Shown here: piece after piece, positions 17,462 to 27,154 of the stretch | How the letters are laid out: every line of letters begins with the position of its first letter | How positions within the stretch are numbered: position 1 is the first letter of the stretch | NCBI RefSeq assembly: GCF_900607225.1 | Contig: NZ_LR027842.1 | Coordinates: forward strand, 302,489-366,488 | Origin: [Pseudopropionibacterium] massiliense | Lineage (GTDB): Bacteria > Actinomycetota > Actinomycetes > Propionibacteriales > Propionibacteriaceae | Reading direction: 5' to 3' | Length of the DNA stretch: 64,000 nt | Position numbers and translations under genes: made by a program | Notes under the pieces: model-generated | Seen by the model: only the letters and a program-made list of their open reading frames with translations | Databases searched by the model: none | Told to the model about the DNA's origin: nothing

Positions 17462-17545
17462 GGGCCCGAAACGGTCGTGTCGAACCCCCGTGAAGCTGGT
17501 TGAGCCGGCATGCTCGTTCCTCGCGGCCCGGCCCAACCGGCTTCA
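17462..17545. repeat. Dispersed intergenic repeat, copy 1
   Basis: This spacer between ugd and the aldo/keto reductase carries GGTCGTGTCGAAC, then GAAGCTGGTTGAGCCGG and, 30 bp later, its near inverted copy CCCAACCGGCTTC. The same modules recur at 20121, 25869, 26999, 37205 and 45692, always between genes or inside decayed ones. It can fold into a long imperfect hairpin. Confidence 0.75.
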
Positions 17546-17571
17546 GGCCGGGGATCGGCCCGGGGTGACCC

Positions 17572-18402
17572 TCAGACCATCTCCAGGGTGGCGGGGTCGG
17601 GCCCGAGACGGTTGCCGACGTTGAGCGCATCGAGGGCGGCGCGGTCCTCCGCCGACAGTTTCACGTCGAGGGCCGCGAAGTTCGACTCGATCCGTTCGGG
17701 GGTCTTCGACTTCGGGATCACGACGAACCCGCGGTCCAGGTGCCACCGGATGACGACCTGCGCGGGGGTGGCGTCCAGCCTTTCGGCGATGCGGAGGACG
17801 ACGGGATCCTCCAGGTCGGCGGACTGCCCCAGCGGCGACCAGCTCTCCACGGCGATCCGCAGGTCCGCGCAGTGGTTGATGAGGTCGTCGGGCTGGAAGG
17901 TGGGGTGCAGCTCGATCTGGTCCACCACCGGGGTGATGCCGGTCTCGTCGACGATGGTGTCGAGATGTTCGGGCAGGAAGTTGCACACCCCGATGGAGCG
18001 GACCAGCCCCTCGGAACGGAAGTCGATGAGCTGTTCCCAGCTTTCCACGTACGTGCCGCGTGCGGGGCAGGGCCAGTGGATCAGGTACAGGTCGACGTGG
18101 TCGAGGCCGAGTTTCTCGAGGCTCTGTTCCAGGGCGGGTCGGGCCAGGTCACGCCCCTGGTCCTTGTTCCACAGCTTCGTGGTGACGAAGATCTCGTCGC
18201 GTGGCAGCGAGGACGCGGCGATCGCGCGTCCCACACCCACCTCGTTGCGGTAGATGGCGGCGGTGTCGACGTGCCGGTACCCCACCTCGAGGGCGTGGCT
18301 GACTGCGGCGGTGGCTTCGTCGTCGGTCATCTGCCACACCCCCAGGCCGAGCTGGGGGATGGAGTGGCCGTCGTTCAGTGCGATGGGCGGAGCGCTTGTC
18401 AT
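17572..18402 (-). CDS. Aldo/keto reductase (2,5-diketo-D-gluconate reductase-like)
   Basis: A 276-residue (beta/alpha)8 NADPH-dependent reductase. The catalytic tetrad is visible: Asp in HVDTAAIYRNE together with Tyr in the same motif, Lys in TTKLWNKD, and His in LIHWPCP. The C-terminal NADPH-binding stretch is VIPKSKTPERIESN. Members reduce sugars and small aldehydes or ketones; the substrate here cannot be told. It stands alone, divergent from argS. Confidence 0.92.
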   Translation of the reverse strand: MTSAPPIALNDGHSIPQLGLGVWQMTDDEATAAVSHALEVGYRHVDTAAIYRNEVGVGRAIAASSLPRDEIFVTTKLWNKDQGRDLARPALEQSLEKLGLDHVDLYLIHWPCPARGTYVESWEQLIDFRSEGLVRSIGVCNFLPEHLDTIVDETGITPVVDQIELHPTFQPDDLINHCADLRIAVESWSPLGQSADLEDPVVLRIAERLDATPAQVVIRWHLDRGFVVIPKSKTPERIESNFAALDVKLSAEDRAALDALNVGNRLGPDPATLEMV

Positions 18403-18462
18403 GACCCCAATTGAACACCTTGGTGGAAGAGGGCGTCACCATCCTTGGTGAAGGGTGAGAGA

Positions 18463-20106
18463 ATGTCCCCCATGCAATCGCTGCCTGCCCTACTCGATGC
18501 CCGTCTGCGCGCCGTTACGGGGGTGGACCCGGAGATGCGGCCGGCCACGAAACCCCAGTTCGGGCACTTCCAGTCCAATGTGGCGCTGCGCCTCGCCAAG
18601 GAGCAGAAACGCCCTCCCCGGGAGGTTGCGGCCGGCATCGTCGAGCAGCTCGACGTCTCCGACCTGTGCGAGCCCTTGGAGATCGCCGGGCCGGGATTCA
18701 TCAACTTCCGGATCCGCGCCGACGTGCTGGCCCAGGCGGCCACCGCCGTGCTGGAGGACCCCCACCACGGGTTGAGCCGCACCTCGCACCCGCAGCGGGT
18801 CGTCATCGACTACTCGGCGCCCAACGTCGCCAAGCAGATGCACGTCGGGCACCTGCGCACCACCATCATCGGCGACTGCTTCAACCGGGTCCTCACCGCG
18901 CTCGGACACGAGGTGATCCCGCAGAACCACATCGGCGACTGGGGCACCCAGTTCGGGATGCTGGTCGAACACATCATCGAAGCGGGCATCGACGTCACCG
19001 CCCTCGACCTTCCCGGGGCCGAACAGCTCTACAAGGACTCCAAGAAACACTTCGACGACGACCCCGATTTCGCCACCCGCGCCCGCGCGCGCGTCGTGAA
19101 GCTGCAGGGCGGTGACGAGGAAACCCTGGCGATCTGGCGGCAGCTGATCGCGGTGTCCCTGGCAGGTTTCAACGCCGCCTATGAACGCCTCGGGGTGCTG
19201 CTGACCGACGACGACCTGGCGGGCGAGTCGACCTACAACGACGCCCTCCCGGAGGTGGCCGCCGACCTGGCCGAGCGCGGCATCGCCGTCGTCGACGACG
19301 GGGCGCTGGTGCTGTGGGTCGAGGGTTTCGACGCGCCTCTGATCATCCGCAAATCGGACGGCGGCTACGGCTACGACACCACCGACATGGCCGCCATCCG
19401 GCACCGGGTGCGCGAACTGAGGGCCGACCGGATCATCTACGTCACCGACGTGCGTCAGTCGCAGCACTTCCAGGAACTCTTCGAGGCCGCCCGGAAGGCC
19501 GGCTACCTGCCCGACGACGTCGAGGCCCAGCACGTCGGCTACGGCATGGTGCTCGGTCCCGATTCGCGCCCGTTCAAGACCCGCGACGGCGGGACGGTGT
19601 CGCTGACGAGCCTGCTCGACCTGGCGGAGCAGGAGGCCTCGCCCGAGATCGCCCTGGCGGCCATCAAGTACGCCGACCTGTCGGGTGCGATCCACAAGGA
19701 CTACGTCTTCGACGCCGAAAGAATGGTGCAGACCACCGGCGACACCGGACCCTACCTGCAGTACGCGCACGCCCGGATCTGCCAGATCCTGCGCAGGGCC
19801 GAGGCGGAGAACATCGGCTGGGGTGCGGTCGTGGTGCTGGAGGAACCGGCCGAGCAGACCCTCGCGCTGGTGCTGAGCCGTTTCGGTGAGGTCGTCGACG
19901 AGGTGGCCCGGGCCCTCACCCCCCACAAGCTGTGCGGATACCTCTACGAACTGGCCGGGGCCTTCTCGGCCTTCTACGAGGCCTGCCCGGTGCTGCGCTC
20001 CGAGGGGGAGGTGCGTTCCTCGCGCCTGGCACTCGCCGCCGCCACCCGCGAGGTCCTCGCCCAGGGCCTCCACCTCCTCGGAATCGAGGCTCCCGACCGC
20101 ATGTGA
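18463..20106 (+). CDS. argS: Arginyl-tRNA synthetase
   Basis: A 547-residue class I aminoacyl-tRNA synthetase that charges tRNA-Arg. The HIGH motif is HVGHLRTT in SAPNVAKQMHVGH. The region near FKTRDGGTV replaces the KMSK loop, as is common for ArgRS. The C-terminal DALR anticodon-binding domain follows TGPYLQYAHARI. I chose the ATG at 18463, preceded by AAGGGTGAGAG; the frame also offers TTG 18445 and ATG 18472. N-terminal Add1 domain residues begin at MQSLPALL. Confidence 0.97.
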   Translation: MSPMQSLPALLDARLRAVTGVDPEMRPATKPQFGHFQSNVALRLAKEQKRPPREVAAGIVEQLDVSDLCEPLEIAGPGFINFRIRADVLAQAATAVLEDPHHGLSRTSHPQRVVIDYSAPNVAKQMHVGHLRTTIIGDCFNRVLTALGHEVIPQNHIGDWGTQFGMLVEHIIEAGIDVTALDLPGAEQLYKDSKKHFDDDPDFATRARARVVKLQGGDEETLAIWRQLIAVSLAGFNAAYERLGVLLTDDDLAGESTYNDALPEVAADLAERGIAVVDDGALVLWVEGFDAPLIIRKSDGGYGYDTTDMAAIRHRVRELRADRIIYVTDVRQSQHFQELFEAARKAGYLPDDVEAQHVGYGMVLGPDSRPFKTRDGGTVSLTSLLDLAEQEASPEIALAAIKYADLSGAIHKDYVFDAERMVQTTGDTGPYLQYAHARICQILRRAEAENIGWGAVVVLEEPAEQTLALVLSRFGEVVDEVARALTPHKLCGYLYELAGAFSAFYEACPVLRSEGEVRSSRLALAAATREVLAQGLHLLGIEAPDRM

Positions 20107-20120
20107 GGTCCCACCCCAAA

Positions 20121-20312
20121 GGTGGTTGAGCCGGCCTGCTCGCTCTGCGAGCTGATCGTGTCGAAACCTCTTGCGCGTGTTCTGGGAGCTTGTGGTCGGA
20201 TCTGTTTGTCGGCTTCCGGGCGGTTTCGACTCAGCCGTTCGCTGGCGCTCACGTGCTGGCTCAACCGGCTTCGGGGAGGGGCGCTCGCGGCCCGGTTCGA
20301 CCGGCTTGTGGT
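20121..20312. repeat. Dispersed intergenic repeat, copy 2 (compound)
   Basis: Downstream of argS, GGTGGTTGAGCCGGCC, CTGATCGTGTCGAAACC and inverted modules (GTGCTGGCTCAACCGGCTTC, then GGTTCGACCGGCTT) occur in sequence. Short open frames through it encode peptides with VEPA, SRAGST or RVET words typical of this repeat and are not genes. Confidence 0.75.
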
Positions 20313-20811
20313 GTGAAATCTCGCGAGCCCTACGCATGTTCTTCTCCGACCGCTGGCCGTGGTGAATCGGTCTGTCGACCCGGTTTTGCGGGGCGACTCC
20401 GACCGTGGTCCGACCCTTGTCGGTCGCGACGGAGGGCGACCTGTCCCCGAGGGGCCGCTGGGCCCCGGTTCATCGGGGTTCAACGGGGCAAGACCTGGGT
20501 TGTAGAAGGCAATTCGGGTGTTCTATTCGTCCCTGATTCGACAGCCGGATGCGGTGCTAGGCTCCCAGCCAGATCGTGAGCGATTCCGACCAGCGGGATG
20601 ACCGGGTCAGCGGACCGAAGAAAATTCCTCTGTCCCGATGGGATGTGAGAATGCCCGGGAAATCCCGGAGGCGCACATTCGACGAATGTCCGTGGAGGAG
20701 ACGCACGCGGATCTGGAATCTGTCGGAGCCGACTTGTGCGGCTGATGGAGGTCGCGTGGATCAGGGCGTTCTGAAACGCGCGACCCGGGAGTGAGCGGGA
20801 GAGAAACGAAT
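20313..20811. other. Long leader ahead of the ABC exporter, no gene recognised
   Basis: About 500 bp with no convincing gene. TTCGAC and TAGGCT near 20535-20560 could be a promoter, but spacing is only 15 nt. A 72-codon frame starting at GTG 20576 ends just before the exporter's first ATG but looks like no known protein. A regulated 5' leader is possible; I see no known riboswitch. Confidence 0.4.
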
Positions 20812-22194
20812 ATGCGGGCCCTGACCTGTGCGTGGCGCTTCGTGGTGCGGAAAAAACTGAAGACGTTGATAATGTTCGGTATTTTGCTCTGTCTGGCGAC
20901 GGTCATGCTGAGCATGATTGCCGTGAAGGGTTCCACCGACGCGGCGGCGTCACAGGTCGGTCAGCAGCTGAAGGCCGGTTTCACCCTGGAGAACAACCGG
21001 AAGAACAACTCCGGCACCCCGCGGGGCAACGGTGTCGTCAAGGCAGCCGACATCGACGCCGTCAAGGCCGTGCCCGGGGTGAGTGACCACCTCCGCCGCA
21101 TGTCGCTGACCGCCGACCTGGTGGGGGCGACGCCGCTGAAACTGCCCAACTCCCAGCACGACTACGACGCCCAGAAGGAAAAACTCTTCGGGAACCTGGT
21201 GGGCGGCTACGGGGAGAACAACACCGAACTGGACGTGAACTTCCGTTCCGGCAGCCTGAAGCTGAGCCAGGGACGCCACGTCAACGAGTCCGACGTCAAC
21301 AAGGCGATCATTCACGAGGCCCTCGCCAAGGCGAACGGTCTGAAGATCGGCGACAAACTCAAATTGAAGGGGAACCCGAACGACGCCGACAACGTGAACA
21401 AGTCCACCGAGGAGGTGGAGGTCGAGATCGTCGGCCTGTTCTCGGGTGAGAACATCAAAGCCGCCCGGACGCGTGTCGAGCTGGTGCAGAACACCGTCTA
21501 CACCGACGTGACCACCGCGAAACAGGTCGCCAAGTACGAGGACGGCAAGGAGATCTACACCGACGCCACCTTCTTCGTGGAATCCGCCGGAAAACTCGAC
21601 GAGGTGATGAAGCAGGCCGGTCAGCTGGGGGTGGACTGGAAGAACTTCCAACTCTCCAAGACCAACCAGATCCTCGCGGGGGTCACGGGCACGGTGCAGA
21701 GCATCTACAGGCTCGTCGACACGATGGTCGTGGCCACGGTCGTCTTCGGCGTGGTGGTGCTCTCCCTGGTGCTGTGGCTGTGGGCCCGGGAGAGGCGGCG
21801 CGAAACCGGCATCCTCCTGGCGGTGGGAGCCTCGAAACCGGGGATCGTGACCCAGCACATCCTGGAGCTGGTGCTGATAGCGATCCCGGCCTTCGGGGCG
21901 GCGTGGTTCGCGGCCCAGGGCGCGGCCCAGTTCATCGGCAACCAGCTGGTCTCCCAGGCCGCGAAGTCGACGTCGAAGGAAATGGCCGCGCAGCTCGGTG
22001 GCGGCGGCCTCGGCGCCGACAACGAGTCGGCCCTGTCGGGCAAGACCCTCGACCACGTCCAGGTGATGCTGGACACCGGGCAGTGGGCCCTGGTGTGTGG
22101 GATCTCGCTGGCGCTGGTGTGCGTCGCGGTGCTGATCGCATCCATCCCGGTCCTGCGGGCCAGGCCCAAGGCCCTGCTCACCCAGCTGTCCTGA
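20812..22194 (+). CDS. FtsX-like ABC transporter permease (MacB family), first of two
   Basis: A 460-residue permease with one helix near the N-terminus (residues about 18-40), a large extracellular MacB-like domain (about 45-300) and three further helices at the C-terminus containing RRRETGILLAVGAS, the FtsX-core signature. It forms a heterodimeric permease with the next gene, driven by the ATPase third in the operon. Such exporters move peptides, lipids or antibiotics outwards or act as mechanotransmitters. ATG 20812 is preceded by GGGAGAGAAA; an upstream GTG at 20791 is possible. Confidence 0.88.
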   Translation: MRALTCAWRFVVRKKLKTLIMFGILLCLATVMLSMIAVKGSTDAAASQVGQQLKAGFTLENNRKNNSGTPRGNGVVKAADIDAVKAVPGVSDHLRRMSLTADLVGATPLKLPNSQHDYDAQKEKLFGNLVGGYGENNTELDVNFRSGSLKLSQGRHVNESDVNKAIIHEALAKANGLKIGDKLKLKGNPNDADNVNKSTEEVEVEIVGLFSGENIKAARTRVELVQNTVYTDVTTAKQVAKYEDGKEIYTDATFFVESAGKLDEVMKQAGQLGVDWKNFQLSKTNQILAGVTGTVQSIYRLVDTMVVATVVFGVVVLSLVLWLWARERRRETGILLAVGASKPGIVTQHILELVLIAIPAFGAAWFAAQGAAQFIGNQLVSQAAKSTSKEMAAQLGGGGLGADNESALSGKTLDHVQVMLDTGQWALVCGISLALVCVAVLIASIPVLRARPKALLTQLS

Positions 22195-22204
22195 GGTGCC
22201 TGCG

Positions 22205-23449
22205 ATGTCATTGCTGAAACGCGCCTGGCTGTCGGTCAGCAGGCGAGTCGGGAAGAGCGTGGTACTGCTGCTCATCATGACGGTGATCTTCACCGCCCTG
22301 GTGGCGGAGGCCAGCGTCCGCGGCTCCATGCAGGCCCTCCGGGAAAACGTCAGCCGCGGGGTGCCCGCAGGATTCGTGGTCCGCCCCGGCAGCGGGGACC
22401 TGAGCCCGGCCGACGCGCAGTCCGTCGCCGGGGTGCAGGGGGTCACCGCCCACAACTACGTGCGTGACCTCACCGCCACGCCCTCGGGCCTCAAGCTCGT
22501 CGAGATGCCCACCAGCGGCGTGGAGCTCTCCGGTGACGTGGCGCCCGAGGCGGGTGTGAGCGGGGTGACCCGCAGCGACCTGATCCAGGGGTTCGCCGCC
22601 AAGCAGTACACCCTCGTCGAGGGCCGCCACGTCGCCGACGGCGACCAGAACTCCGCGATCGTCCATCAGGAACTGGCGGCGAAGAACGGCCTCAGGGTGG
22701 GGGACCGGGTCACGCTGAACCGCGACGGGAAATCCGTGACCGTGACCATCGTCGGCCTGTTCACCGGAACCAACCAGAAGGCGTCGCTGCCGGCGGAAAT
22801 GGCGGAGAACACCTTCTACACCGACCTCGCATCCAGCGGGGAACTCGCCGCCGGGCAGGGACTCACCGAGGCCCACTACCTGGTCACGAGCGCCGACGAA
22901 TTGAACGCGACGATCACCCGGGCCAAGGGGCTGACGCTGCCCTGGGACACCCTCCAGGTGGAGGACAACGCCAAATCCTTCGCCGGGGTGCTCTCCGGGA
23001 TCGCCACCGTCGAGGGGCTGCTCAACCTGATGCTGGCGGGAGTGAGCCTCGCGAGTGTCGCGATCCTGGTGTTCGTGCTCGTGTTCTGGGTGCGGGGAAG
23101 GATCCACGAGATCGGGATCCTACTGTCGGTGGGCACGTCCAAGGGAAGGCTGCTCGCGCAGTTCCTGATGGAGCTGACCGTGGTTGCACTCGCCGCGGGC
23201 GTCCTGGGGGCCCTCGCCTCCGGGCAGGTCTCCCGCATGCTCGGTGAGTTCGTCGTCGGGCAGGCCGCGGGAACGGAGGACGGCCGCTCCGGTCTCAACG
23301 TTTCACCCCCCGGTTTCGCCGCCGCCACGGTGTTCGACCTCGGACGCGCCTGGCTGCTCGGCTACGCCGTCGTCCTGTTGTCGGCGGTGGTCGCAATGAT
23401 CCCGATGCTGCGGCTCAGGCCGAAGCAGATTCTCTCCAAGATGAGTTAG
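22205..23449 (+). CDS. FtsX-like ABC transporter permease, second of two
   Basis: A 414-residue paralogue of the previous permease with the same topology: one N-terminal helix, periplasmic-type domain, then three helices with GRIHEIGILLSVGTS. The extracellular domains share blocks such as IVGLFTGTNQKA versus IVGLFSGENIKA, pointing to duplication. The start ATG 22205 has GAGGTG upstream at good spacing; a GTG at 22196 is nearer the previous stop. Its stop lies 10 bp before the ATPase start. Confidence 0.88.
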   Translation: MSLLKRAWLSVSRRVGKSVVLLLIMTVIFTALVAEASVRGSMQALRENVSRGVPAGFVVRPGSGDLSPADAQSVAGVQGVTAHNYVRDLTATPSGLKLVEMPTSGVELSGDVAPEAGVSGVTRSDLIQGFAAKQYTLVEGRHVADGDQNSAIVHQELAAKNGLRVGDRVTLNRDGKSVTVTIVGLFTGTNQKASLPAEMAENTFYTDLASSGELAAGQGLTEAHYLVTSADELNATITRAKGLTLPWDTLQVEDNAKSFAGVLSGIATVEGLLNLMLAGVSLASVAILVFVLVFWVRGRIHEIGILLSVGTSKGRLLAQFLMELTVVALAAGVLGALASGQVSRMLGEFVVGQAAGTEDGRSGLNVSPPGFAAATVFDLGRAWLLGYAVVLLSAVVAMIPMLRLRPKQILSKMS

Positions 23450-23459
23450 GAATTCACAG

Positions 23460-24089
23460 ATGAGCGTTCTCGCGTTGGAAAAGGTCAACTACGCCTACGA
23501 GAAAATGGCACGGAAACTCCTCGAAAACGTCACCATCGAGTTCGAGGAGGGCAAGTTCTACGCGATTCTCGGTGGCTCCGGGGCGGGCAAGTCCACACTG
23601 CTCGGGCTGCTCGCGGGGCTGGACGTCCCCACCAGCGGGAAAATCCTCTGCAACGGGAAGGACATCTCGGAGGAGGGACTTCCGAAACACCGCAAACGCA
23701 ACGTGTCGCTGGTGTTCCAGAACTACAACCTGATCGACTACCTGACTCCCCTGGAGAACCTCCGACTGGTGAATCACCGGGCGGACGCCGAGGTGCTGGA
23801 GAGGATGGGCCTGGAGAAGGAGGAGATCAACCGCAACGTCATGAAACTCTCGGGCGGGCAGCAGCAGCGGGTCGCGATCGGCCGGGCCCTGGTCTCCGAC
23901 GCCCCCGTGATCCTCGCCGACGAACCGACGGGCAACCTCGACGAGGACACCGCCAAGGACATCATCGACATCCTCAGGACCGCCGCACACGACGAGAGGA
24001 AATGCGTGATCGTCGTCACGCACAGCAAACAGGTGGCCAGGGCCGCCGACGTCGTGCTGCGGCTCAGAAACCGGAAACTCGTGGCCTGA
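23460..24089 (+). CDS. ABC transporter ATPase (MacB/LolD type)
   Basis: A 209-residue nucleotide-binding protein that powers the two FtsX-like permeases. It shows Walker [11 protein letters not shown]-loop [13 protein letters not shown], signature [15 protein letters not shown], Walker [13 protein letters not shown] and the switch histidine in VVTHS. The NLD(E/P)xT ending of Walker B is typical of the MacB/LolD/FtsE family. It is the last gene of the operon, ahead of a GC-rich hairpin. Confidence 0.93.
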   Translation: MSVLALEKVNYAYEKMARKLLENVTIEFEEGKFYAILGGSGAGKSTLLGLLAGLDVPTSGKILCNGKDISEEGLPKHRKRNVSLVFQNYNLIDYLTPLENLRLVNHRADAEVLERMGLEKEEINRNVMKLSGGQQQRVAIGRALVSDAPVILADEPTGNLDEDTAKDIIDILRTAAHDERKCVIVVTHSKQVARAADVVLRLRNRKLVA

Positions 24090-24191
24090 CGGTGGGTGGT
24101 TCCCGCGGTGGCTCTCGGCATCGTCCGACCGCGGAACCACCCCGCATCCTCGGTTCTGGCGCCGTCGCGGCGGGACCACGAGCAACCGGAA

Positions 24192-24225
24192 GCGGCCGGG
24201 ATCCGTCTGCCCGGATCCCGGCCGC
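24192..24225. terminator. Terminator hairpin between ABC exporter and GH32 gene
   Basis: A perfect 13-bp stem (GCGGCCGGGATCC and its complement) with an 8-nt loop separates two convergent genes. A second, longer inverted repeat with one bulge lies at 24094-24142 (GGGTGGTTCC and GGAACCACCC arms). Confidence 0.75.
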
Positions 24226-24240
24226 CCACATCAACGCGTA

Positions 24241-25830
24241 TCAGAGTGACAACGGGGTCACGGCCCCCGAGATCACCGTCGCAGTACCCTTCGCACCCAG
24301 GGCGAGTTCCTGGGCCCGGGAATCATTGAACACCAGCAGTGAGCCCACCGGGGCGCCGTCGTCGACGAAGACCTCCACGCTGGAGTGGTCGACGTAGACG
24401 TGCAGCCGCACCCTGCCGTCGACGGGGTGGTAGGCGACCTCACGTCTCAGGGCGAACTGTGCCGTTCCACCGTCACGTCCCGGAACGGTCGCCAGGCCAC
24501 CGGCGGTGCGGTCGAGGTAGAAGATGCCCTCGGCGGGCATCACCCCCACCCGCACATCCTGGAGTGTGCCGTCGATCTCGCCGCGGCACAGGCTCAGCCA
24601 TGCGTCGCTCGCCCCGGAGACGTCCAGCGTCAGGTCCAGTTCCACGACCCGGCCGGTGCCCAGTCGGGTCGTCGTGTCCGTGGCGGACACCCCGCCGATG
24701 TCCGCTGCCCGGCCCCGGAGCGCATCCAGTTCCTTCACCGGTTGTTGCAGCAGGAGCCGTACCCCGTCCCGGGTGGTCAGCGTCAACTCGCGGGGGATGC
24801 TCATCTGGTTCTTCCAGCCCTCGGTGGGCATCGAGTAGGGGTAGGCCCAGTTGCCCATCCATCCCAGCCAGATGCGGCGTCCCTCGACCTTCTCGAAGGT
24901 CTGGGCCGCGTAGAAGTCCTGCCCGGCGTCGGTGAACCGGATCCGGTCGTCCTCGGGGAAGAACGTGGAGCCGTCGAAGTCGCCGATGAAGTACTGGGCC
25001 GTGGAGCCGTGGGTCTCGGCGTTGTCGCCGATCGACATCGTCAGCACCCAGCGGGTCTGCCCGGTGGAGACGTCGTCGATGGGGAACAGGTCGGGGCACT
25101 CCCACACTGCGGCGTGGGATCCCTTTCCCTCCCCGAAGTCGCTGGCGTGGGTCCAGGACCGCAGGTCACCGGAGCGGTACACGGCGATGCGGTCGCCGAG
25201 GGAGACCACCATCACCCACGACTTGGTGGGTTCGTGCCAGAAGACCTTCGGGTCGCGGAAATCCTTGCGTCCCTCGTTCGGAATGACGGGGTTGCCGTCG
25301 TACCGTTTCCAGGAGCGGCCGCGGTCGGTGCTGTATGCCAGGGACTGCGCCTCGCCGCCCTCGGTGGAGGTGTAGATCGCAACCATTCCCCCGCCCGGAA
25401 CCAGGCCGGAGGTGTTGGCGCCGTCGTCGACGCAGCTGCCGGACATCGCAAGACCGAGGGCGTCGTGTTCGAGGGCGGTGCCCAGCCGCTCCCAGTGCAC
25501 CATGTCGGGGCTGACGGCGTGCGCCCAGGTGCCGTCCTGCTGGTGGAACAGGTGGTACTCGCCCTGGTGGAGGATCAGGCCGTTGGGATCGGCCAGGTTC
25601 CCGCTGGCGGGGGTGTAGTGATACACGGGACGGAAGGGATCGGCCTGGGCAGTGGCCTCCGGAGGGATGTGGGACGTCGGGGTCGGTGAGAGGGGGCCGG
25701 ACGCGGTGGGGGTGGCGGATGGAGGCGAGGCTGTGGCGTCATCCTGGCCTCGGGAGCCGAGAACGAGCGCTCCGGCTGTCGTTCCGACACCGAACAGCAG
25801 GGCGCGACGACCGTACTTTCCACTGATCAT
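24241..25830 (-). CDS. Exported GH32 fructan hydrolase (levanase/inulinase/invertase family)
   Basis: A 529-residue glycoside hydrolase that cleaves beta-fructosyl bonds. Signals in order: a twin-arginine-like signal ([11 protein letters not shown], then a hydrophobic stretch), a Pro/Thr/Ser linker, the five-bladed propeller with LADPNGL carrying the nucleophile aspartate, FRDPKVF with the transition-state aspartate, WECPDLF with the acid/base glutamate, and a C-terminal beta-sandwich with [13 protein letters not shown]. The first motif has Ala where most members have Asn (NDPNG). ATG 25828-25830 is the start; upstream codons to 26079 are repeat DNA. Export suggests use of dietary or plaque fructans. 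Confidence 0.92.
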   Translation of the reverse strand: MISGKYGRRALLFGVGTTAGALVLGSRGQDDATASPPSATPTASGPLSPTPTSHIPPEATAQADPFRPVYHYTPASGNLADPNGLILHQGEYHLFHQQDGTWAHAVSPDMVHWERLGTALEHDALGLAMSGSCVDDGANTSGLVPGGGMVAIYTSTEGGEAQSLAYSTDRGRSWKRYDGNPVIPNEGRKDFRDPKVFWHEPTKSWVMVVSLGDRIAVYRSGDLRSWTHASDFGEGKGSHAAVWECPDLFPIDDVSTGQTRWVLTMSIGDNAETHGSTAQYFIGDFDGSTFFPEDDRIRFTDAGQDFYAAQTFEKVEGRRIWLGWMGNWAYPYSMPTEGWKNQMSIPRELTLTTRDGVRLLLQQPVKELDALRGRAADIGGVSATDTTTRLGTGRVVELDLTLDVSGASDAWLSLCRGEIDGTLQDVRVGVMPAEGIFYLDRTAGGLATVPGRDGGTAQFALRREVAYHPVDGRVRLHVYVDHSSVEVFVDDGAPVGSLLVFNDSRAQELALGAKGTATVISGAVTPLSL

Positions 25831-25868
25831 GTCCCCATGTCTACTCCACCACCGGTTCACCGAGCCCG

Positions 25869-26086
25869 GAAGCTGGTTGAGCCGGCCTGCGAGCGTCGGC
25901 AAGTGGGTCGTGTCGAAACCGTCCCGCCCCGAAGCTGGTTGAGCCGGCCTGCGAGCGTCAGCGAGTGGGTCGTGTCGAAACCATGGTGACTGTGCGTGAA
26001 GACCTGAGGTCGGGTGTGTTGTTCGGTTTCCTGTGGTTTCGACTCGGGCTGCTCCTTCGTCGCGGCCCGGCTCAACCAACTTCGAT
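25869..26086. repeat. Dispersed intergenic repeat, copy 3 (two direct plus one inverted module)
   Basis: Two nearly identical 52-bp modules, 25869-25920 and 25930-25981, each begin GAAGCTGGTTGAGCCGGCC and end GTGTCGAAACC. An inverted module from about 26034 begins GTGGTTTCGACTCGG and ends GCCCGGCTCAACC. It fills the gap between the GH32 gene and the kinase-like gene and explains a spurious N-terminal extension of the GH32 frame. Confidence 0.85.
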
Positions 26087-26104
26087 GGGTGTCCACACCG
26101 CGTC

Positions 26105-26959
26105 TCAGGCGGCGAGGCGTCGCAGCGTCGACATCACGGAGGCGCCGTAGCCGCCGCCGAACAGGATGGCGTGCACCAGCAACGGGGTCAGTTGGTGCCA
26201 GGGAATCCTTTCCTGCCAGCCGTCGGCCAGCGGGTGGGTTTCGTCGTAGGCGGCGAACGCCTCCGCGCCGAAGCCGCCGAACAGCGCCATCATCGCCAGG
26301 TCGAACTCGCGGTGTGCGTAGTGCGCGGCCGGGTCGATGAGCCAGTTGACGCCCCCGACGTCCACCAGGCGGTTGCCCGCCCAGAGGTCGCCGTGGACCA
26401 GCGACGGGGGTTCGGGCGGGCCGCACAGCTCGTCGACGCGACAGGAGAGGACGTCGAGCAGGCGCAGGGCATCGGCCGGCACCCGTTTCTCCGCGACGGC
26501 ACGCCGGGTCAGTGGCAGTACCCGGCGTTCCAGGTAGAACTCGGACCACGACGATGCGGGGGTCAGGTCCACCTCGACGGAACCCAGATATCCCGAGGTG
26601 TCGCCGTCGAGGCCACCGAAGTGGGGTGCGGGCAGGCTGTGCAGCCGGGCCAGGCCGACGCCCAGCGCCGATTCGGTGGCAGATCCGCGACCACCCTCGT
26701 CGATCCATTCGAGCACCAACCCGTGGGGTGAGGCGGCCAGTACCTCGGGGACCCGCAGCTCCGGTGGTGCGGCCTCCCGCAGAGCCCGCAGGCCGCGCGC
26801 CTCGCGTTCGAACAGCAGCCGGGTGGGGGAGGGGTGTGTCTTCAGGAACACCGGCCCGGAGGGGGTGTCGAGCCGGTAGGCCCGTGCGATGTCCCCACCG
26901 TGCACCGGGGTGGTTCGGATCACGTCGAGGTCGGTGATCAGCTCTTCGGGTAGCGACAT
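26105..26959 (-). CDS. Fructosamine kinase-family protein
   Basis: A 284-residue protein of the fructosamine-3-kinase / aminoglycoside phosphotransferase fold. It has VFLKTHP as the ATP-binding lysine, FEREARGLRAL as the helix C glutamate, SLVHGDLWAGNRL with the catalytic aspartate and LIDPAAHYAHREFDLAM as the metal-binding motif. Family members phosphorylate glycated amines for deglycation. It is a single-gene unit flanked by repeat copies on both sides. Confidence 0.9.
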   Translation of the reverse strand: MSLPEELITDLDVIRTTPVHGGDIARAYRLDTPSGPVFLKTHPSPTRLLFEREARGLRALREAAPPELRVPEVLAASPHGLVLEWIDEGGRGSATESALGVGLARLHSLPAPHFGGLDGDTSGYLGSVEVDLTPASSWSEFYLERRVLPLTRRAVAEKRVPADALRLLDVLSCRVDELCGPPEPPSLVHGDLWAGNRLVDVGGVNWLIDPAAHYAHREFDLAMMALFGGFGAEAFAAYDETHPLADGWQERIPWHQLTPLLVHAILFGGGYGASVMSTLRRLAA

Positions 26960-26998
26960 GCCCCCAAACTACCGGCACGGACCCGGGAGGCCGGGGAA

Positions 26999-27047
26999 GA
27001 GCCGGTTGAGCCGGGTTGCGATGAAGGAGCGGCCCGTGTCGAAACCA
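26999..27047. repeat. Dispersed intergenic repeat, copy 4
   Basis: A single module with GAGCCGGTTGAGCCGG at one end and CCCGTGTCGAAACC at the other, in the gap between the divergent kinase-like and symporter genes. The interior (GATGAAGGAGCGG) differs from copy 3 but matches the inverted module of copy 6. Confidence 0.75.
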
Positions 27048-27154
27048 TCCGGCGGCCGACAAGCAGAGCCGTCGACGGGTCTCTGGGATCCGGCGCGACA
27101 TTTCCAACCCCCTGCGACTTCCAGCGGTCGGCGTGCAAGGATGGGGTCACCATC

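Noticed and set aside
18490..20337. 615-codon minus-strand frame over argS
   Set aside because: It is antisense to a clear arginyl-tRNA synthetase, and its N-terminus reads through a dispersed repeat (PVEPGRERP-like words).
20576..20794. 72-codon frame just before the FtsX-type exporter
   Set aside because: It has a GTG start with no clear ribosome site, an Arg-rich composition and no recognisable pattern. A leader peptide is possible but unsupported.
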